Of a stretch of 64,000 bases of DNA, positions 1 through 10,259 are shown piece after piece. Position 1 is the stretch's first letter; every line of letters starts with the position of its first letter. A program made the position numbers and the translations under genes. The DNA comes from Rhabditoides inermis. Its lineage: Eukaryota; Nematoda; Chromadorea; Rhabditida; Rhabditidae. Where the stretch lies: NCBI GenBank assembly GCA_963966185.1, contig CAWZYM010000291.1:248001-312000 (forward strand), written 5' to 3'. The notes beneath the pieces are model-generated. The model was not told where the DNA came from. It worked only from the letters and a program-made list of their open reading frames with translations, and did not search any database.

Positions 1-335
1 AGTTAGAAAACAGCTGGACTCAAGAGTTTGTCCACCTTTCCGAGTCGATTCTGCATCCCTCAACGCTGCCCAATGATGCGTTAACGCTTTGTGTATCATA
101 GAATCTATCTGCTATCTCACTGATAAGGAATATTGAATCCATGAAAATAAATGCGCATCTAAGCGATTCAAGATTAAAAGATAGCACGAGTCAGCATAAA
201 AAAGTCCTCTCCTTGCTATCAACGATAAATCGCAATTGATACGCTTATTCATCACTATAAAATATCTGCGAGTAGAGCCATTTCACAATACTTCCTTCTC
301 GTGTACTGATCTTAGTTCTTTCAGGGTAATTCAAT
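1..335. promoter_or_regulatory. Upstream/5' region of the E2-RING-CCCH gene
   Basis: I see no coding exon here. A T-rich AG acceptor ends at 324 and is followed by only 11 nt before the ATG at 336. The mRNA therefore probably begins with a spliced 5' UTR or a trans-spliced leader. No TATA box is convincing. Confidence 0.35.
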
Positions 336-3273
336 ATGGCGTCTCGGCGGCTGTTAAGAGTGAGTTTTACCCTTTTCATTTGAACTCACATATTTTCAAA
401 AACCTTTTTGCCTTTATATTATGACTATCTTCATGATAGTAACAGAATGTAAACAAACATTTCGCAAATAACAAAAAGTCCAAATCGACCGATTTTGTCG
501 CAAAACAAAAATGTTTAAAAAAAAACTAATTGAAAATGACTTGTAGGACTACGACGAGATCCGTCGGGATCCTCAGGAGCTGATCGAGGCGGTGCCGAAC
601 GACGCGAATAAACTCGAGTGCCACTATGCGCTGCACGGACCCGCCGGAACGCCGTACGAAGGTATGCACGAAAGTATCACTATTCTGAGCCAGTTCAAGA
701 TGCCGCCTGCCAAAATCACTCGAATTTTTGCCTCGTTTGAACCAAAGTAATTAAGGGGGCATTTACTACGGCAAGATTGTCTTCACAATGGATTTTCCCA
801 ACAAGCCGCCGGCCTTCTATATGATGACACCCAGTGGCAGATTCCAAGTGAGGCATTGTTGTACGTATTGACGTCTCCACTTTTTTCAACCCTAACTTAT
901 GGTTTTGTATGCAGGCTCGATGCGTTCCTCATTAACTTAGACGTCACTCGCGCCAGACCTGTTGGCTGACAGAAAGATTCAGTTATTAGAAATATAAACC
1001 CTATTAATCGAGTTGGAAGTGGACGTTGCAGCCGGGCGCTCGCATCTGTATGACGATCTCAGACCACCACCCGGAGACATGGAATCCCGCCTGGACCGTG
1101 AAAGGAATGCTCGTGGGTGAGTCACTGATCAGTTTGCAACAGCATGTTAACAAACAACATGAGTGTAGGATATGTATTCGCATTTTCATAGGCCTTCAAT
1201 CGTTTTTCGTGGACACTGATAACGCGGTGGGCTGCATTCAATCGACAGACGCCGAGAAGAGGCTGCACGCGCAAAGGAGCAAGGAGTGGAACCTTAAGGT
1301 GAGTTCATTCGTTCAGGTTTATGTGAGAACCGAGTTTTCTTATTTGAAAAAAGTAGACGATGTTCAATAACTTCTTAGAACCAACTATTCTGCTTGCTGT
1401 TCCATGATCTGGCCGAGACTTTGCGAGTGGAGCTCGGACAAAAAAACAGGCCGTGAGTGGATACTGTACAGTATATCATACATATTATGAGTTCACTCTT
1501 TCATTTTCAGCGAGTTCAACGTCCCGGATGCATTCGAAGAGGTTCGTCACAAGTGAAAATATGTCTCCCATCTTTCAACTGCTCTTTCAAAGCTGGTCGT
1601 TTGTAAAACAGATAAGCCTTCACATTTCAGGAGACAGCGGCCGAGATCATGCTGCGCTCGTACGAGTGTTCAATCTGCCACATGATACTCGGCGACAACG
1701 GCCCTCCTGTGCGGTAAGTAGTGAGACGCTGATCATCAATGCAATATTTGCATAATCGTCTCTGCGCGCTATACAAATGATAATACGAGCACATTTTTGA
1801 AGAATTTGATTTTTGACATGTTTTTAAAACAATGATTTATCGAAATAATCACCATTTGAGGGCCGAGTCGGATCATGGCACATGCGAACACAACTTCTGC
1901 TCAGGATGCATCAACAACTGGTTCAAGGACAAGTCCGCCTCGCATAAGAAGTGTCCCGAGGTGCCTCGGGTGGTGATAGAGGAAAGACTGTGCAAAATTG
2001 ATGTTACAGTGCCGCCGTGTCGTGATCAGTCTACGCCAGGACCGCAACCTCGTGAACACGATCGAGTACGCGACTCGCGCTGCGGAGGAGGCGAAACAGA
2101 TGAGGTGAACATGCTCATTTCAAGTCAAACGGCAGAAGTCGTACGTTGCAGGGAGCAGAATGCTGCGGCCGCGAGACGCGCAGCTGCCGAGGCAGCAGAT
2201 CAACAAGAAGCTGAGAGGGCCGCCACGGAAAAGGCTGCAGCTGACAAAGAGGCCAAGGCCGCCAGGCACAAACTGTTCATGGAGAAACAGAAAGAACTGT
2301 TCGATGCTTTGCCGGTGCCGATCCCCGAATCGACGCAACCAGGCAAAGTGTTCGCTCGTTGCCGCGAGTTCCCGCGATGCAAGAACAACAGGTGTAACTA
2401 TGTGCATCCGACTGTCAAGTGTCCGTGAGTACCATTGTTTCGTATATTGATTGAAAACAAATCTTTTCGATAGGCACAACACGTGTACACACAACATCAA
2501 GTGTGTCTATATGCACCCTTGTCGTAAAGGGAACAAGTGCACCTACGGCAAGGACTGCGCCTACTATCATGCACCTGGTGCGCAGCAGCAGCGTGTTCAG
2601 AACAACAACATGAGGCAAAACGTACGAAGTCTTTAAAAAAAGGCGTTTGTATTCTTATTTTCAGCTTCCTTCGCCACTGCTGCCGAGTATGATGACTCCC
2701 GTGCCGCGGCCGATGGTGTGTTGCGAAGAACATGTTCTGAATTATGAAAAATGAAGAGCATTCCGTCACTGACGCGTCACATTGTTGCAGTACCCACAAC
2801 ATATGTATGCCGGTATGCCTGCGATGCCGTACCACATGCCGCCCAATCCTATGATGATGCCGCCGGTGGGTGAACCTGACACACGGGCTTTCAGCTACTT
2901 ATATCAACATAATTTTTCTATGAGAACTTGACAAAATGGTTTACTGGTGAGTAGTCTTCAGGACACAAACCTGTATAGTGTAGTCATGAGTTCGCTTTCC
3001 ACAGTTAACGACGTGAGCTATCGAACTCTGACGAACGGATCCTTTTCCGATAAGCATACTGTTGCGACGTTTTCTCGCCACTTCACGGCTTCAATTAGAG
3101 TTACTCTTTTGCAGCCGCTTTTCTCCCCGCTGCCTCCAGAGCGCACCGCAACGCCTCCCTCTCCCACCCCTTCGGTGGAAGTGGAGCAGTTGACGGTCAC
3201 TGGCCGCCCGCCCTCGCCGCTTGCATCGCGACCGCCTCCGCACAACAACAACAACAACAACAACAACAACACT

Positions 3274-3315
<42 letters not shown>

Positions 3316-5757
3316 GCTCAACAGCCGCCCAAGCCTAAAAAGTGGGGACCATGCAATAACGGATCATCGTGCACCAAGCAGGGCTGTCATTTCCAGCACG
3401 CGGTATGTCATTGAGTTTGCGTATGTAATTAGGCTCAATGATGTAGAACTGCGTCAAGCCTGGCTGCAACGGCAAGAACTGTCAATACTACCACAAGGTG
3501 AGGTAGAGACGAGATTTTTCTGTGATGAAAATCGTCTCAGCCCGCTGCGCCGACGAGAAACGATGCCGGTGAGAGACGTCGCGGTGCATGCATCAAGGGA
3601 TCCAGGTGCACGAGCGTCGGATGTCCCTATCAACACGCGGTATACACTACTGAGAAAACTGGTTTCACTTAATGCTTTAGGACTGTCATACGCCGGGCTG
3701 CAACGGCAACAATTGTCAATACTACCATCGAGTAAGTATTCAGAAGAAGGTTGTCACTGGTGTACTCTTACTTGCGATATAAGTCGATAAATTTATACCC
3801 CTTCGAGTATATACATTGATTGCAGCCCTCGCCTCTCTCTCCCGCCTTGTCTACCAGCAGCTCCGTGGCTGATGAGGCATGTCCTCGAGGAACGACGTGC
3901 GATGTGGTGGGCTGCGAGAGGAAACATGCGGTCAGTGAGTCGAGAAGCGAGAAGGGTGAACCACTTGATTGGAGACACGTGTTCCCTCGCATCACTTGTG
4001 AATGTGCGAGAGAAGGCACGAACTGCGAGCAGATATTTTTAGAGAAAAGTGAATACAGTAATGAACCCTTTTCGCAAGTTACATTTTGAGATTAGGTACA
4101 CAGTCAGAGCGTTGTGGTTTGACGACCTAGTTATTTTGATTTCACTTCCAGCTTAGGGGGTAACGTAAAGACAAATTTGAGAATATTAACGAATGAAGCA
4201 TGATTCATTTATTTACGAACGTGTTGCAGAAGTGTCCGCAAGGCGAGAAGTGCATCAAGGAAATATGCCTGTTCTACCACGCTCCAATGGTATGATTATT
4301 TCATACACAATTTTACTTTACTAGACTGGAAACTTTATTGACCCAAAAAAAACCCAAGTGTGAAATCGACTGGGTTTTGTTTTACAAAGTTATTTCATCG
4401 TCAGTTGTTTGATTGACTTTAGCCGCCGCAGCAGCAACGCGAGGCGTGTTCGAATGGCACGACATGCACGGTGATGGGATGCCCGAAGCAGCACGCCGAC
4501 TGCCCGCAGGCAGAGGAGTGCGCACACAAGCACAACGGGTGCTTGTACTATCATCCACCCAAGGTTTTCATTGTCATTGAGATTGACCGAACTTATTGTA
4601 CTCGCCACTTGTGACTGCATGTTTTGTGATTTGTTAGACGCGTTTGATCTAGTGAAACAACTTTTTTTCAAATTTAATTCGCTTGTTCAGCCGCAGGCGC
4701 AAGAAACGTGTACGCGTGGGACCAACTGCAATGTCGTTGATTGTCAGATGAAACATGCGGTGAGAAAACATCAATGTTGCTTACTCAACATGCCAATTGT
4801 GTGACATGTATATGGGAACCTCGTGTGATCTTCCTTTTTCAGAAATGTCCGCAACGCGAGCGTTGCACGAAGCCTGTCTGTCAGTTCTACCATCCCCCTG
4901 GGGAGAGGAGGGCGATCGAGTCCAGCTGCCCGCGTCCATCGCCCGCAGTGACGCCCTACCAGACGCCGGCCACATCTCCAGCGCCTCGCCTCGCCGACGT
5001 GTGCAAGTTCGGTGGCAAGTGTAGGCGCTACAACTGCAAGGATCTGCATCCGGTAAGCTGCTTTGATCTTGCATCATCTACCGAAAAAAAGAACGTGTAT
5101 TTGTTTTTTCAATACATTTTCCTTTTGCAGCACTGTGAGCACGGCATTGCGTGTCCGCAGCGCGACATCTGTCCATTCTATCACAAGCCAACCAGGGTGA
5201 GTATGTTTGCTCTTTGATCACCCAAACACTCTTCGGCCAGTCTGCCGCGTACTCGCAGTGCACGTGCCGTTATTCCGTGGTGTTCATGCTTTGTCTTCCA
5301 TGATGTGTTTACTGCAGCCGGTCTCCCCCGCTCGCTCCACCACATCGAACCGTAGTGCCGGCTCTCGCGCCGGGCCCTCCGGCATCCGTCGCAACTTGTG
5401 CAAGAATGGCGCCAAGTGCCGGTTCGTCGGATGCATATTCCAGCATGACGTGAGTTCACATGTCGTTTGTCGTTTTGTCATGGTTCTTCGAAATACAGTT
5501 TTGTGAGTGGGCTATCACTGGTTAGATCCGCGTTTTGGAAACAGATTGAGATGTGTGTCTTGAAAATCGATGGCAACGGTGAAGTCAGTGGATTGTAGGA
5601 ATGTCCAGATGATGAATATAAAATTTCCAGTTGTTCGATAAGAGTTGAGTGAGTGCATGTAATGCAGGACTGTCCGGATGGGGAGGACTGTGCGTGGCGC
5701 CCGAACTGTCCCCGCTACCACGCCCCCCAGAGGGTGGTCGGAAAGCACATCGACTGA
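336..5757 (+). CDS. E2 (UBE2J-like) - RING - multi-CCCH zinc-finger protein
   Basis: Exons: 336-359, 547-661, 756-847, 1032-1116, 1192-1298, 1379-1452, 1511-1541, 1631-1713, 1861-1960, 2010-2104, 2152-2424, 2474-2621, 2665-2715, 2791-2865, 3115-3402, 3447-3497, 3541-3639, 3681-3731, 3826-3930, 4230-4289, 4423-4563, 4691-4759, 4843-5052, 5131-5196, 5318-5449, 5668-5757; all phases agree, giving 904 aa. Residues 1-176 are a UBE2J-type E2 (TPYEGGIYYGK, catalytic Cys in ARICMTISDHHPETWNPAW, no HPN). Residues 188-238 are a C3HC4 RING (CSIC, CEHNFCSGC, CPEC). An Ala/Glu/Lys-rich helical linker follows. Residues 339-893 hold about 17 CCCH fingers (Cx4-5Cx4-6Cx3H), mostly in pairs, interrupted by Pro-rich and poly-Asn linkers. 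The C-terminal membrane anchor typical of UBE2J is absent. The inferred role is an RNA-binding ubiquitin ligase carrying its own E2. The exon 7 donor (gttcgt) is weak, and reading through it gives a TGA after four codons. Two adjacent genes (E2, then RING-CCCH from an ATG at 1646) is therefore the main alternative. A polyA signal lies at 6018. Confidence 0.8.
3241..3311 (+). repeat. (AAC)n run encoding poly-Asn
   Basis: A near-perfect AAC trinucleotide array lies inside exon 15 of the E2-RING-CCCH gene. It codes for about 23 Asn with one Thr, in the linker before the first paired CCCH module. Length polymorphism is likely. Confidence 0.9.
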
Positions 5758-6879
5758 TATCCACCATATCACATACTTCTACCCGAACAATTCACATTTG
5801 TATGTACTCCATCATATTGCTTATTGTTTATGTTTTTAACAAACACTTGTGGACATCGTTTTTACGACGATGATCCTGCACTGACATGGTTTCATGATAG
5901 CAACAAATCATCCTGAATACTTATTCGAATTGCGTTGTTTGATTTATTTATAACCAAACAAGTAAAACAAAAACTGACCATTTATCATGTTTGTATTGTG
6001 CTATGTGTAATCGCGGGAATAAAAAAATGAGGGATTTGTGTGCGTGTGCGTGAGCGTGTTAAAAGAGCATACTACTCGAAATTGCGAGTATAAACAACAA
6101 CTGTCACACAACACATATTTTTGTCTTCGATTCTCCAAGAGCACAATTTGTTCACAAGCTTAGGTTTCACGTTGTGATTCTCTTTTTTCCATGAGATCTG
6201 CATCATGTCTAATTTCCAGAGCATGAATCAATGATCGATTCCGTACATTCGAAATTGGGCTGCTCGCGTAAAGAGACAGTGGCCTATGACAAAGTCATAT
6301 ACGATACACAGGCAAACTATCCATATCAATATGAGTCAGGTCTGAGATTGTATGTTTACCGTATTAGGTCCTAAACTGAGCACTAGTTCCATATCATCAC
6401 TGATTATATTATTATATCTTCGTCCACAGTGCTTCCAAATTGATATGTAAGTACTTATGCAATCGAAAAGCACCTGTTAAAAAATGTTCTCGAAATGAAT
6501 TTGCTCCCGAAGGTTCCTAATGGATAGTAAACATATGCGATATTGTTCGACAAAGAACAGTGGTGAAAGGGGCGGGCAGTTATAACTTCGACTATCGCCG
6601 TTAGTCTGATAGTCTGAAAGTTACACAATCCATCGCCAAATGTTCTTTTCACACGTATTTTCACGGCCAGCCCGTCTCTCACGTGCTGCACTAATAGTGT
6701 AACCACCGATTTCACTATCTCGTGATCATAGCATCACGTTGACACAGTTGTTGTTGTATTTATAGTCTTCACATCCGTTTCTGTCTTTTCTCCAAAAACT
6801 CAATCTGCTAGCCTTTCTGTGTCCACCCATGTTGTACAGGTTGTTGAATGTCGGCCTTGTGATTATTATCGTTCCAGGT
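5758..6879. other. Intergenic, 3' UTR of the E2-RING-CCCH gene
   Basis: There is a candidate AATAAA at 6018-6023. The rest is A/T-rich with no recognised gene. Confidence 0.5.
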
Positions 6880-7373
6880 ATGCAGTTCCATCTCTTCCTC
6901 TTCTCCCTTCTCCTCCTTCTCTCCCTCCTTGCACCCACAGTCGCAGAGTGCCAGCATCCCAACGGAACACCCTGCAAGTCAGTCATCAACAATCAATAGA
7001 ATTCAAAATCATAAAACAATAATTAGTCAATCAATCAATTGTTTTATACTTTTATTTTGGGGCCTTAGTCCTTAGTGGATTTGACTACGGAAATGAAAAT
7101 ACTCATTTTTCGAACCACACATAGTATGGCAGTCGGTGAAAATGATCTCGCAGGCTACATTTTCGAAAGCGCATGGTCATGTCAATTACTTATGTATCTC
7201 CCTGGACAATACTATACGTATCGTTCTTCATAGATGTGTAGATCCAGCAAACAATGCGGTTGTCTAATCTGTAGCACTTCCTTTTATTCAATTCGAAATT
7301 CTGACTCATTTTCAGCTCTTTTCGGAAGACGCGCGAAGCGTGTCGCGACCCCGAAACCGGAAAGATGTGCTGA
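6880..7373 (+). CDS. Small secreted cysteine-rich peptide (51 aa)
   Basis: Two exons, 6880-6977 and 7316-7373, join in phase 2. Residues 1-22 are a textbook signal peptide (MQFHLFLF, then a Leu-rich core ending PTVA). The predicted mature part has 29 residues with four cysteines at positions 2, 10, 20 and 29 (C-x7-C-x9-C-x8-C), the last one C-terminal. A good AG acceptor lies 2 nt before the ATG, the donor is gtcagt, the acceptor is cattttcag, and AATAAA at 7412-7417 lies 39 nt after the stop. These support a real, complete gene. I do not recognise the family. Four cysteines suggest two disulfides, as in peptide hormones, defence peptides or venom-like peptides, but no function can be assigned. 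Confidence 0.65.
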
Positions 7374-7664
7374 TCAATCGACAACCGATATTTATGTATT
7401 TGTCAATAATCAATAAAACATTCAGTTTTTATTTGAAATCACGTTTTCAATCGAACGTATGCCTTCCTGATATATGGCCAGCGGATGCGGATTTTTCAGC
7501 TTTGATCGCTCATCTTACTTGCGCTACTAATGTTTTCAATCAAGGTCAAGACTCAAGAGTAAGCTACAATCTATAAACCATATCAAAAGATTAACACATA
7601 TTTTGACCTGCAGTTTTCCAATCGATTCACTTCGCAACCCATTGCTAATTCTCCTATCGGATAG

Positions 7665-7985
7665 CTATCCTACACATGTAGACTGTGTCTGGTATACAAT
7701 TCGTGTGTACCGTGTGCAAATCAGATTCTGATGAGCAAACACCAAGAAACGTGTGTCCACACAGTAATCGATTGTCTATGTCATCCGTGTAAGAAACCAG
7801 TACGCCTAGAGAGCGGCACTTCTGGAGTTATTTATGATCAGAAGTATAGAGAAAGAGTTAAATCATCCAAGGGAATGTACACTCTGAATTTCGAAGTTGA
7901 GTTAGCACCAGGATGTGAAAATATGATGAAAATGATGCAGTTTTGCCAATACAACTATGTGTCGGAGAAACCTTTAAATCTGTGA
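7665..7985 (+). CDS. Unassigned Cys-rich ORF, possible terminal exon or decayed gene
   Basis: The frame is open from just after a TAG at 7662 to a TGA at 7983-7985. The first Met is at 7731. The N-terminal half is rich in Cys (C-x2-C near 7677, then CVPC, CLCHPC). The C-terminal half is mixed and globular-looking. Codon use is more A/T-rich than in neighbouring genes, which have G/C at third positions. No upstream exon with a convincing signal peptide or matching phase was found. It could be a terminal exon, a young gene, or transposon-derived. Confidence 0.3.
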   Translation, partial: LSYTCRLCLVYNSCVPCANQILMSKHQETCVHTVIDCLCHPCKKPVRLESGTSGVIYDQKYRERVKSSKGMYTLNFEVELAPGCENMMKMMQFCQYNYVSEKPLNL

Positions 7986-8924
7986 AAAGTTCTGTTGAAC
8001 ATTGAAAATTGGCACCAATTTTCATCTTGGCATTTGATTGTCAATGTTTGTGATCGTTTTGAGAGAGCAGGTTTGTGTTTATAGTTAAGAATAAAAATAA
8101 TAGTTTTATGCATGTGCTTTTGTTGAATTGAGATAAACCCAAACAGATGTATTTTACGCTTGTACTTTTCAAAAAAGAATGAATGTCCTTTTGTTGAATT
8201 TTGAAGAATTGTTTTTTTCAAATATTAATGTATCAATGTATCATGTATTAATGTTAGTGTACTGAGTTTCACAGAAACTATCAGTATTTGTTCAAAGTAA
8301 ATCAACAGATGTAACAAACAACAACAATAACAACAACAATCTGGCAAAACGAAAAATAGTGCCATAGTATTTCCCCAATACTAAAGTACTACTGAAACTC
8401 ACGCTCACTACTTTGGCACTACTGATAGCCTTACGTTAGTACTACTATAGTACCGCCATTTTTGAATGGAAGCATGATCTCGCAACGAAAACAATCATAG
8501 GCAGCATTATTTTCAGATCAGCTGGTCTGGCCTAAATGTTTTGTTTGTTTGTTTGTTTTGTACTTTTATTTTTTTATGTTTTGCTGTTTTGTTGTCGTCG
8601 TTTTATTTATAATCAGTTATTCTACTCGCGTGCGTACTCGCGTTCGGTTAGTATGTACCATGTACATGTATGTTTCTTATTTGCTTGTGTGTTTTGTGAT
8701 GTGTGCAAGATTTCTCTTTTCCAGAAGTTGCGGTTTTGTGATGTGCGCAACGAACAACAATATCAGTGGCGAGTGAGAAGGATCACTCCGTCTTCCAGTC
8801 GACATTGAAAGGTGGGTAGTACATGAATGAACATTTATACTACACTGTAAATCGGTATCAGATCGTATTGTGTTTGCCTACTCTGTACATGCTATGTCGT
8901 TTAGGGTACGCATCTACGGACCAT
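7986..8924. other. Intergenic, A/T-rich
   Basis: No recognised gene. Around 8385-8455 there are short repeats of a TAGTAC/GTACTA type that recur in the palindrome at 9.2-9.4 kb, so this is probably related repeat sequence. Confidence 0.4.
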
Positions 8925-9051
8925 CGGACAAGCAGGGGGCTCGGAACTACACTGCTACGCGGATGCCCGGCATAAGCAAGAAGATGCCAGAATTGCAGCT
9001 ACAATGATCTAACCCACCCCACCCATTCTATTGCCTTTTACTATAATAAAC
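8925..9051 (+). other. Possible 3'-terminal exon with polyA signal
   Basis: After an acceptor-like tcgtttag, two frames stay open to stops at 9006-9012, followed by AATAAA at about 9044. I cannot tell which frame is used, or which gene or transposon the exon belongs to. Its 3' half is part of the left arm of the palindrome, so the polyA-bearing tail exists in inverted copy at about 9565-9645. Confidence 0.25.
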
Positions 9052-9645
9052 ATGTAATTGATAAGCGTTCTGTTGTTTTGTGAAGGTGTGCAACATGTAA
9101 TGCACGTATATGTACGTATAATGTATAATGAATGTTTACATGTATGAAAACGATGACTAGAACGTGCTCATACCAATAATGAACATAAATATTACGGCAG
9201 TACTAGCGTTGTACTATGGAACGACTAAGAAGGTACTATAGCAGTTCTAATGGCGAAATTTTAGGACTGCCATAAGCGGTACTATGGCAGTACGTACACG
9301 AGATACAACGCGCATCTCGTGTACGTCAAGGTACTGCCATAGTAGCTATTTCAGTACTACCATAGTACCGCCTATGACAGTCCTAAAATTTGGTCATTAG
9401 TACTGCTATAGTACCTTTCTAGTAGTTCTATAGTACAACGCTAACACTGCCATAGTATTCATGTTCGTTTATTGGGTCGTTTTCTTATTTTGATAACCGT
9501 ATTCTACGTACATTCATTTCATGTTTCATAACTTCACAAAACCACAGAACGCATATCAATGTACACATTTATTGTGGAAAGAGGCAATAGAATAGGTGGG
9601 ATGGGCCATTGTAGATGTAGTTGCAATTTTCTTTGAAAAGTACTT
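8985..9645. repeat. Large imperfect palindrome (~325-bp arms)
   Basis: The sequence from about 8985 to 9300 reappears as its reverse complement from about 9322 to 9645. The centre is at about 9303-9320, where a cleaner stem occurs (tacacgagat ... atctcgtgta). Both arms contain the CATTCTATTGCC/AATAAA block and runs of TAGTAC-like units. Arm identity decreases away from the centre, and small indels are visible. Confidence 0.75.
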
Positions 9646-9958
9646 GCGTAAACAGATGAACTTTGTCTTATCCCAAAAACCCAATGCAGCAAAAGCACAT
9701 GCATAAAGCGCTTACGCTTACATCGTGGATTCTCATTGCTGGTTTTCTAGAGCCATACCATCCAGTACTCTACTGATGTCCCTCCATTGTCATTGTTCAC
9801 AGGCATTTCATGTGTGACGCATCCTTGTGGTGTAATAAATTTAATTTTTAATTTTACAAATACTAACACAAACCTGCACTTCTCTCTCCTCTTTTTCTCT
9901 CTTATCTCTTTCTTATCTCTTTTTTTTCTCTCTTATCTTTTTCTCTCTTATCTCTTTC

Positions 9959-10029
9959 TGAAAATTCTGGCGCGAGCCCTATCCTAAGAAAATTAATAAG
10001 TTAAAATAAGGCTCGCGCCAGAATTTTCA
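9959..10029. repeat. Perfect 20-bp inverted repeat with 31-nt spacer
   Basis: The arms 9959-9978 and 10010-10029 are exact reverse complements (tgaaaattctggcgcgagcc). The A/T-rich spacer has no gene. This could be a short hairpin element or the fused ends of an inverted-repeat transposon. Confidence 0.85.
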
Positions 10030-10259
10030 AGTAGCGATATCCAAAGATCATGTTAGCAACAATGTGAAGTCTTCCAATTTATGTTAGTTAGATTCGCACG
10101 GTTCCATAGGGCATATCACTAATTGGGTGGGTGTCGTTTCCAGTCACGCTAGCTGATAGCTAGCCCTCTGCTGACGGGCGAGCGAGAGAGCACGCGAGAG
10201 AGCACGCTGTTTGGAGAGAGACACATGCACTTTGGTGGCAGCGATCAGTAGGAATTATA

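Noticed and set aside
3018..3321. Minus-strand poly-Leu/poly-Val proteins
   Set aside because: They are the complement of the poly-Asn coding repeat.
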